Below, piece after piece: positions 56,779-64,000 of a DNA stretch of 64,000 nucleotides (the stretch's first letter is position 1; each line of letters begins with the position of its first letter). The stretch lies in contig CAMXCT020000512.1 in NCBI GenBank assembly GCA_947184155.2, forward strand, positions 82,779 through 146,778, in the 5' to 3' direction. The notes under the pieces are model-generated. The model was given only the letters and a program-made list of their open reading frames with translations, searched no databases and was not told where the DNA came from. This DNA comes from Cladocopium goreaui. Taxonomy: Eukaryota > Sar > Dinophyceae > Suessiales > Symbiodiniaceae. The position numbers and the translations under genes are program-made.

Positions 56779-56939
56779 GTCTATCTATCTATCTATCTAT
56801 CTATCGATCTATCTATCTATCTATCTATCTATCTCTCTCTCTCTATCCATCTATCTATCTATCTATCTATCTATCCATCCATCCATCTATCTATCTATCC
56901 ATCCATCCATCTATCTATCCGTCTGTCTGTCTATCTATA

Positions 56940-56970
<31 letters not shown>

Positions 56971-57146
56971 CTACCTATCTTTCTATATATCTATCTATCT
57001 ATCTATCCATCCATCCATCCATCCATCCATCTATCTATCTATCTGTCTGTCTGTCTGTCTATCCATCTATCTATCTATCTGTCTATCTATCTATCTATCT
57101 GTCCATCTATCTATCTTTCTTTCTTTCTATCCATCTATCTATCTAT
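56779..57146. repeat. CTAT/CTGT/CCAT microsatellite at right edge of duplication copy 2
   Basis: About 370 bp, much longer than the 136-bp tract of copy 1, with blocks of CTAT, CTGT, CCAT and CTTT. The downstream Copia element begins immediately after, so its 3' end abuts this tract. Confidence 0.97.
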
Positions 57147-57405
57147 GAACAGAGAATTTGGGCTCTTAAATCTGATGAACACTCCTGAGCACTGTTCAGC
57201 ACCTTTTCACTCAGTTGGCTCAAAGTTAGCTAAAATGGCTGCAGCACATATACAAACATATGTACTACATGTGACATGGTCTATACTGTACACATATCTG
57301 ATCACGCCTCCAGAGTCTGTTCAAAGACGCGGTTGATCCCGTCCAAGTATTTTGAACTAGGCGAGTTTGATATGTACAGCGGAGCATAGCCACGACTCAA
57401 GCCAT

Positions 57406-59200
57406 CTATGCCTTCAGTGTCAGGTGATGTTCACCTTCCAGAAAGAGAAACTTCATATTCCGCAGTGCCTTGTTCATCTTCTCCTCTATATGATGGGTTT
57501 CGTCAAGACGTCGGCAAGCATATCGCCAGTGTCGACCTTCTTCAGCCGAAAGTAGCGCTTGGCAACGCGGTCTTGTACCCAGTGGTATTGAGTATCCACG
57601 TGCTTGGCCTTGCCTAATCCTCTACGTGAACCCATTGCTATTCCTGCACTTGCATCCATGAAAACTTCACTCTCGGGTTGCAAAACCCAGTCTTTGGCGG
57701 TTGAAACTTCTCCCAGCAAATTGCTGGCCCCACGCACAAGAGCGTAATACTCACTCTCTCCAGACGAAAGACTAACAACTCCTTGTCCTTTAGAATAAGT
57801 CTTGATACAACAACCACCGGCCATCAAGATGCCTCCTGACACGCTCTTCCTCGTCTTCACGCATCCAGCGTGGTCAGCATCAGACCACATCACAAATGGA
57901 CTGAGTTTGTTCTGATGAGGAAAGAATTGTGCCATGCCTGGTCGATACCTAAGGTATCGTGCAACTCTTTTGAGCATAAGCATGTGGCTGGTAGTTGGTC
58001 GTTGTAGCCCTTGTGCTAAAGATCTTGTTGCTACTTGCAGATCTGGTCGGTCTTGTGCCAAATAAGCTGCTCGCATTGCAACTGATCTATACTGGGTTGC
58101 TTCTTCATCGTTGAGAAAAACAGTGGCATCCTTAAGATCTTCCACTGATCCTTTGGCAAGTGGTGTCTTGACTTTGGCTCCTCGGGGACCATCTCCGAGT
58201 AAATCAATCACCAACTCTGCGTGCCGTGCATCTGGTTCCCACCAAATTCCATTCTCCTTCCATGTGATAATTCTGTTCAGGACTCTGATGTCCTGGATGG
58301 TGTTTGGTGTTCCTGGTGGTCCTAGAATACCACGTTCCACACATTTCCACTTCTTTGACAGCTCTTCATGAAGCCATTTGATGTTGTCAAATGTTCCTGC
58401 TGTTGTAAAATCATCTCCATCTACAACAGTTCTGAGGTCTCGGCCTGCATGGCAGTATATGCATGGATTGCTTTTTCCTTGCTTGAAACCTAAGGCCAAC
58501 ATGACCTTCTGTATCTGCAACTCCCAGTTGCGAGGTGCATCTCTTGTTCCATACAATGACTTGAGCAATCTTCCTACCACATCTTCTCCAGGCTTCTTTG
58601 CTTCTGCAGGAAGCTCCACGTAAATCTCGCGCGTCGTATCTGAATAAAACTGAGCGCGTTTCACATCCAGAAATCCTAGAAGCCTACGCTTGCGATAGGC
58701 TTTCTTGACAGCTTTTCCCGCGTCTGGCAACTGAAACGTGACGGCTAGTGTAACTAGCATCTTCAAAGCAGACAAACTGGGCATGGCTGCGAAGAACTCA
58801 TCAAAACCTGAGCCCTTCTTGACTTCTTGAGCTACTAACCTACTTCTATAAAGTGGATTCTCATCATCCTGCTTGTTGACATCTACCCATCGTGTTCCAA
58901 TGGTGCGTACCCCTTTGGGCATCTTGTGTCTGGGAATCTTTTCCCAAACTGGAAAACTTTCAATAATTTCGACCTCATCTTTTCTGGCTTGTTCTACACC
59001 TTTGCTGTCCAAAATCTTTGAACTGATATCATCATAATAATACCATGTAGCTGCTTCATCTTCCAACTCCGGTGCAAGAGGAATTGTTTCTTCACAAACT
59101 GGTTCTTCTTCACCTTCAACGGACTGAAGATACCTCTACCGATCTTCCATGATCAGGTTCATAAGACATTGGTCTATATCGACATCCAAAACGCCCCCCC
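57406..59200 (-). pseudogene. Copia reverse transcriptase and RNase H
   Basis: The open frame 59,066-57,486 extends upstream through VEGEEEPVCEETIPLAPEL to about 59,130, where a TAG interrupts it. Residues counted from 59,066: VRTIGTRWVDVNKQ (about 53-66) and RSRLVAQEVKKG are the RVT_2 start. FLDVKRAQFYS carries the motif A Asp (134). LLKSLYGTRDAPRNW is at about 168-181, and the catalytic motif is VDGDDF (215-220), the variant usual in this lineage. RNase H follows with SDADHAG (Asp 396), SSGESEYYAL (Glu 437) and DASAGIAMG (Asp 471), ending DMLADVLTKP. One frame change near 57,490 leads to EEKMNKALRNMKFLFLEGE and a stop at 57,406. All catalytic residues look intact. Confidence 0.88.
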
Positions 59201-59210
59201 CTTAATCTGG

Positions 59211-59392
59211 TACGGTACGGTGGTGCGGTTCACTGGTACGGTTGGTACGGTCGGTACGGTTGGGAAGTGTACCAAACGTACCTTACTAAGCGTACCAACA
59301 GTACCAACCGTACCGTACCACATGTACCAACCGTACCGTACCAAGAAAACCAAACCTACCAGCCGTACGTACCAGACATGTTTGGATCTTAC
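59211..59392 (-). other. Intron-like insertion (candidate introner) with GGTACGG palindromes
   Basis: On the minus strand this 182-bp segment begins GTAAGATCC and ends ACCAGATTAAG, so it has GT...AG ends. TTAAG occurs at both borders, like a 5-bp target-site duplication. The inside is a palindromic array, with CCGTACC units on one half and GGTACGG on the other, and CTGGTAC near both ends. It interrupts the Copia polyprotein between the linker (KIGGRGL) and the RT upstream region (VLDVDIDQCL). Removing it restores linker-to-RT continuity except for one base in a G-run. Confidence 0.6.
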
Positions 59393-60549
59393 TTAAGGCC
59401 TCTACCACCTATCTTGAACCTAGCTAATATATCATCCATGTCATCTGGTCTCTCATTCTCAGGTGGCCGTTTGGTGCCCTTAGACGCCTGGGCTGAAGCA
59501 GCTCGGCTGTCTTTGGCTTTTGACGTCTCGCCTCCTGAGTCTGCAGGTCTCTTCTGACCTTTGGTTGGTGACATCCCCAACCTCTTGTGTGATCTTTCTT
59601 CTTGCTGGCCTCCTGCTCTCTTGGCTGAGGCTGAGCTTGCACTAGCTCCTACTGCAACTGGATCTGCAGTTGGATCTTGTACAGCTGGTCTCTGCATTGG
59701 AACGGCCGTAGAAGCTTGTACTACTACTGGACCTGATGTTCCAGCAGTTGGCAAACTTGGCGCTGATTCCCCTGTGGCAGAATACCACAGCTCAGTGACA
59801 ATATCTGTGTCATCAATCAACGGTGCGTTGATGACGTTTTCTCCTAAGTTAGGATCCATTGGTTCAGACTTGATGATGTCTCCTGTCTTGAACTCTCTGG
59901 TGACTCTCCACCAGACGTTATCCCAACTGGGACCTTCTGGCATAGTACCCTTGAGATACCTTGCATTCCTGTCAAGGCGCGCAAACACCTTGAAACCTTG
60001 AGGGACTCCTTGTGGTCTCTCACGTGAATATCCATAAAGGATCTTTGTGCCTTCTTCGGGCACTTCTTGTTTCTGACCAGTGATTTCAGAATCAACCTTG
60101 GCCGTATGTTGGGCTACTCTCAGGTTGCCCTCTTCTGCTTGAAGCAGACGTTCCATCCTTTCTCTAAAGGCTGGAGTGTGATGAACTCCAGTGCTTCTCT
60201 TGCCAATTCTAGTGGCATCACAGGCGACACAACCAGCTGTGTAGCCACACTTGTCCAAATCACGTTTGGTGATGTAAAGTCGTCTTGTTGACTTCTTTGG
60301 TGGCTCAACTGGCACTGATGCCGCCAGTGGCTGCTGATCTCCCTCAACAATCTGAGGAGGCAAAATGTCATCTCTTTTTGATGCCTGGGGATCCCAAGGA
60401 ACCCCAGTGACTGGCATCAACGTTTCGACATCATATCTGTCGTCAGCACTCTTGCATCGAATGCTTTGCACAGTGAAAACACCTGATGCATTCCCCACTA
60501 CCCTTTCAGTGGTACTGTCTTTGACTCCCAAAAAACTCCTTGGTGCCAT
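59389..60549 (-). pseudogene. Copia linker region between integrase and reverse transcriptase
   Basis: A 386-codon frame. The first residues (RSFLGVKDSTTERVVGN) continue the integrase C-terminus in a shifted frame. Then comes YITKRDLDKCGYTAGCVACD...GVHHTPAFRERME, the Cys/His patch characteristic of dinoflagellate Copia linkers, also seen at about 2,244-2,320. A WDNVWWRVTREFKTGD block, a low-complexity Ala/Ser/Thr/Lys region and the C-terminal MDDILARFKIGGRGL follow. The terminal TAA is part of the GTAAG donor of the intron-like insertion, so it is probably not the true end of translation. No enzymatic role is evident. Confidence 0.75.
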
Positions 60550-61316
60550 CTTTGTTCAAACTTGTGACCTCTTTTGAGGAATTCAATTGTTTCCCCAAAT
60601 GGTGGTAATGACACTCTCCACTCACGACCACGGTGTCTAGAGTACGGTGTCTTCCCATCTTTGACTTCCAATGATCTGTGAAACAAATTGTAAGTGGTGC
60701 TAGCATGTTCAACCAACCATGTCAAAACTGGGCGGTCGTCTGGCACCTTTCTTCCATAGCTTGTCTCCAAGGCACTTCTGAGTGTCCTGGATTGAGATTC
60801 AATAGCTTGAACTGCTCTTTCAATTCCCCCTTTGGATTCTGAGACTCCTTTGGGAACTTTTTCCAAAACCAACTGTTTGTCAAAACCATTCTTGGCTGCC
60901 TCAACTACGGAGTTGAGGGCAGGCTCTGGGTCATACCTCATGACCATCCTGGGGTACCCAAACTTCTTAAGGTCATTCAAAAGACACTTAGACCCAATAG
61001 GACCTTGGGTAACTCCCTTGTATGGCAAAACATGTGCGTAGGTCAACTTGGACCATCCATCATGTACTATCAAAACTGGTGCATGCTTTTTCTGCACTTC
61101 CTCTGTGATGACAGTGTCATCCACTGAATTCATGAAACAATAGTCAGCTGAGATCACAGGAACTGTTTCATCTGAATGATCTACTTTGACATGTCTCATT
61201 GCCTTTGCCTTGCCTCTAATGCAATGTTCACACCAACTCCTAAAAGGATAATGGGGTGAAGAGGAACCGGTCGGTTCATCATCCTCAATGCCTACGCCAT
61301 CATCTGTGCTTTCCAC
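60498..61316 (-). pseudogene. Copia integrase
   Basis: A 272-codon frame. HYPFRSWCEHCIRGKA (residues 22-37) is the end of an HHCC zinc domain. The core has the catalytic triad ISADYCFM (Asp 58), MRYDPEPAL (Asp 129) and SKGGIERAV (Glu 166), i.e. D-D-36-E spacing. WLVEHASTTYNLFHR and KRGHKFEQRW follow as in Copia integrases. The frame shifts near 60,530: a six-T run must be seven for WHQGVF to continue as LGVKDSTTE in the linker frame. The first residues are reached from the protease frame by another shift at about 61,320. It would insert element cDNA into the genome if intact. Confidence 0.87.
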
Positions 61317-61321
61317 AGGAC

Positions 61322-62878
61322 TTACGCCTTCGACTCCTTTGCCTTTGCAGGCTGCCTCTGAAAATCCATGGCAATCTTGAAGACCCCACCGGTCATTGTC
61401 ACCGGTACACGCTTGGCTCCACGTTGCGGGAACGATCCTTGTGGGCCAAAAGTCACTGTCCAGCCATTCTCAACTAGCTTGGACACAGACAGCAATGGCT
61501 TTGCCACATCCATTGCTCTGAACTGACCCACACCTGAGATTTGGGGTCCTCCTTTCTCACCCATCGTCACCATGGGGTTGCACAGGCCATGTACCTGCAC
61601 AGGCTGCCCCGATGCATTGGTGAACGGTTTCTCGTCCACAGGCTTCATAGCCAACTCCAAGGATTGTGCCATCTCCTTGGGTAGGCAACTGGTTGCTGCC
61701 CCTGAGTCAACTGTGGCCCAAACCATAGTGTCCACTCCATTGGACAGATTTCCCAAGAAGTCCAAGTCACTCCCAGAGGTAACTCCTCCTCCACAACTGT
61801 TCTCCCTTGGCTTGGGAGAAGAGGACTTCTTCCTCTTAGCTCGACGCTCCACATCCTCAGCAGCTTCACGTGCTGCTTGTGCCAACACCTTCTTGGCACC
61901 TTTGATGTCGTCCTTCCTGCCCTTGGACTCAGCCAGAGCTGAAGCAGCTCGGCCCTCGTCCTTTGACTTCCTGGCAGGTGATCTGGACCTCAGATCAATT
62001 GGAGCTCGCGTAGGAGATCTCTCCCTTTCAGAGGTCTCTGTCTCAACTGGCCTCTTAGGGATCTTTTTCACCTCTGCCTTTTTCTCTGGTTTCTTCTTGG
62101 CTTCTGGCTCATCCTTGGTCTCTGTCGTCTCTTTGTCTGCAGGTGGACCCTTGGCTGATGATTCAGGCTTGTACCTGAAGCGCTCATAGTGGGCATCAAA
62201 ATACTCCTTGCGCTTCTTGGCCTCATCTTCCTTTGCAATCTGTTGGCGCTTCTTTTCAGACACAGCTTCATCATCTCCCATGGGCGCCTTCTTTGACTCC
62301 TCTCGCTCTGCCTTCATCTTCTTGTGCTCTTCTTTCCAAAACTCCAAGGCTTCAACAGGATAGCACTTCTTCGTGTCGACGTGCTGCCAAAAGCTTCCCA
62401 AAGACATTGAGCTCAGTGCCTTTCCACAAGGCTGGCACTTCACATAGGGATGTCCTTTCTTGGACACGGTCTTGGAGGACTCATGCAACACCTTGAACGG
62501 CATGATCTCACCAGGGTGTGTTTCCCAGTGAGGCTTCTCATCGTTCTTTGGGACCTCAGGCTCATTCTTCAGCCTGTCCAACCTGTTTGCCAAGTCTGTC
62601 AGATAGTCTTGCCCTGAGGCCACTGACTCCTCTTCAGACTTGGGGTGCTTGTCATGGACCCAGGCTGGACTGTCTGATCTCCTTGAAGGCTTCTTCTTTT
62701 CATACTCCCTGCGTCTGTCAGATCTGAGATGTCCTCCACGGTGGCGCTTTGGCTCCAAGTTGCGCTCTTTGGGAGGTTCTGGTTCATCTCCGATGTCATC
62801 CTTGTCCCACTTGTCTGGGTCATCCATTCCATGGGTGGCCAACTCATGCCTCTTCCAGTCAGCTGTTCTTGGGGCCAT
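61322..62878 (-). pseudogene. Copia gag C-terminal part and aspartic protease
   Basis: A 518-codon frame from 62,878. A charged Lys/Glu/Arg-rich region carries one Cys/His cluster (YVKCQPCGKALS...FWQHVDTKKC, about residues 144-171), a possible nucleic-acid-binding zinc finger. The protease is at about residues 375-480: WATVDSGAATSCLP contains the D-S-G active-site triplet of retropepsins, and LLSVSKLVENGW is the conserved block after it in Copia proteases. The frame ends in TAA just before the integrase frame. It starts in a different frame from the upstream gag, joining it near 62,880. Confidence 0.82.
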
Positions 62879-63999
62879 ATAGTTGCAGCTCGATGACTGG
62901 CTGCTCTCTGCCGATCCTTTTCCTTCTTCTTTGCAGCTCGAGGGTGAACTCCTGCATCGAGGTCTGCTTTCAGCCTACGTGAGGCAGACGCCGGTGCTGA
63001 AGCAGCACGGCTCTCAGCTCTCACCCTGGCCATCTCTCCCTTGACCTCTTTCTTCTTCTGAGCGGCTTCCTCCTTCAGCTTGTTCAGGGCTTCTTGGCGC
63101 TCTAGAAGTGCCTGATTAGCAGCAAGCCCCTTATCTTCGGCTTCCTTCACAGCCTTCTCAGCTTGGCTGATCATCTGGCCATACAACTCCTCATTGGATC
63201 CAGAAGCTGATACCAAAGCTTGCTGAGCCATCATAAGAGCTCTTCGAGTCACGGTTTCCTTAGACTTTGGCTGGAGGTTTGCTCGACGTGGGCTGCGGCC
63301 TTGTCTGGGTTCAGACTCTTCACGGCGCTCAGACTTTGGTGCCATAGTGTCTTCCAAGGTGAAGAGCGCTGTGAGTTCAGGTTCGGGTTGATCACCAGTG
63401 GCAGTTGCTGCAGGTTGCTCTTGAGCCCAAGCATCAGACTCAACATTGGCAACTTTACGACCTTTACTTTGATCACCTTTACCTTTGTCTTGACCTTTCT
63501 TGCCTTTTCCTTTGCTCTTGGAGTCATTGGTGTTCTGTTTATTTATACCAAGACTGCTGATTCCAAGACTGATTGTTCCAAGAACCCTTGTTGTATGAAT
63601 TGTTTGACCAAGACAAAGACTGACTCTTTCCTTTGTCTTTACCTTTGGACTTACCTTTGCCTTTCCCTTTATCATGTTTTCCTTTTCCCTTACCCTTAGC
63701 AAGGGAATCCACATCCATGGGAAGGGCTCCTGATTTTGCCTCTTTCCTGGTCTCGAATTCTCGAGATAGGCCAAAACTTCAGCTTTCACCTGGTCATGCG
63801 TGGTCAATCTCGAAGCCTGCAAGTCCAAATGATCTTGCAGCTTGTTGGGACACATTTGCTGCAGACAACTCCTGCAAATGTCATCTTCAAGTGGTTTCTT
63901 CCTCCTGTCTTCATACTTTCTTTTCAAGTTCTCCCAACTCTCAAGCCCTTCTCGAAGCTTATCAAGACTGCATTGACTTGGATGCAGAACCTTTTTCAA
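62599..63999 (-). pseudogene. Copia gag, 5' end outside window
   Basis: The frame is open to the window edge (466 codons inside). Near its start, KPLEDDICRSCLQQMCPNKL and LTTHDQVKAEVLAYLENSR form a UBN2/retrotransposon-gag-like helical domain. At about 63,740 the coding potential moves to another frame, which reads LPMDVDSLAKGKGKGKHDKG and SQSLSWSNNSYNKGSWNNQ, a Gly/Lys- and Asn/Trp-rich nucleic-acid-binding stretch, and then returns. That implies two compensating indels. After that come a coiled-coil segment (NQALLERQEALNKLKEEAAQ) and an Ala/Arg-rich part leading to the protease frame. Particle formation and RNA packaging are the expected role. Confidence 0.78.
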
Positions 64000-64000
64000 C

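Larger units (their letters stand above)
57406..63999 (-). mobile_element. Copia-type retrotransposon, nearly complete, 5' end outside window
   Basis: Minus-strand order is gag, protease, integrase, linker, RT and RNase H, the Copia order. All core motifs are recognisable but the polyprotein is split by about six one-base frame changes, one TAG and an intron-like insertion at 59,211-59,392. No LTR was identified; the 3' side runs through about 260 bp into a microsatellite. Confidence 0.88.

Noticed and set aside
1-64000. Search for the dinoflagellate spliced-leader sequence relic at gene starts
   Set aside because: No convincing match was seen by eye; similar AGCCATTTT strings lack the rest of the motif.

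Overview
The window looks like accessory nuclear DNA of a dinoflagellate, most likely a symbiodiniacean or close relative. This is judged from protein content, not from any database search: several Copia-type and DIRS-type retroelements with lineage-typical linker, gag and methyltransferase-like domains, a multi-exon pentatricopeptide-repeat (PPR) gene, a Pif1-like helicase with a long zinc-binding tail, and a very heavy load of microsatellites and minisatellites. There are no bacterial operons, rRNA genes or CRISPR arrays.

Layout. (1) About 1-13,728 is the first copy of a long direct duplication. On the minus strand it carries a DDE integrase and a helicase/HNH-like fragment of Polinton-like or algal-virus-like type. 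A CAGCCACTC hairpin array follows, then a plus-strand Copia pol fragment with a methyltransferase-like domain, a minus-strand Copia gag with a HAD-like ORF upstream of it, a TAGA microsatellite, a composite minisatellite, and a broken minus-strand helicase with Stc1-like and zinc-ribbon repeats. (2) 13,729-20,100 holds the CTAT microsatellite at the duplication edge, mosaic retroelement debris, an inverted relative of the composite minisatellite, a G-rich tandem repeat and a zinc-knuckle ORF. (3) 20,136-23,211 is a minus-strand PPR gene, the best candidate host gene. (4) 23,660-34,270 is mostly satellites: a 7-bp satellite of about 1.26 kb, then tandem repeats with periods near 335, 420 and 380 bp. 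(5) 34,836-39,193 is a minus-strand DIRS-like element (gag, methyltransferase-like, RT, RNase H). (6) 39,483-41,517 is a 78-bp minisatellite enclosed by TCAC repeats and followed by GGAT/GATA repeats. (7) 42,714-56,778 is the second copy of the duplication (roughly 99% identical by eye outside the repeats), ending again in a CTAT microsatellite. (8) 57,406-63,999 is an almost complete minus-strand Copia element whose 5' end lies outside the window. It is interrupted by a 182-bp insertion with GT...AG ends and GGTACGG/CCGTACC palindromes that looks like an introner.

Almost every coding element is split by one- or two-base indels, often in homopolymers, or by single TAG/TGA codons. The two duplicate copies carry different lesions, so they appear to have decayed independently (or contain independent sequencing errors). 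The elements do not form one pathway. The most unusual items are the virus-like integrase/helicase-HNH module inside a segmental duplication, methyltransferase-like domains in two unrelated retroelement classes, and the intron-like insertion in the Copia polyprotein.
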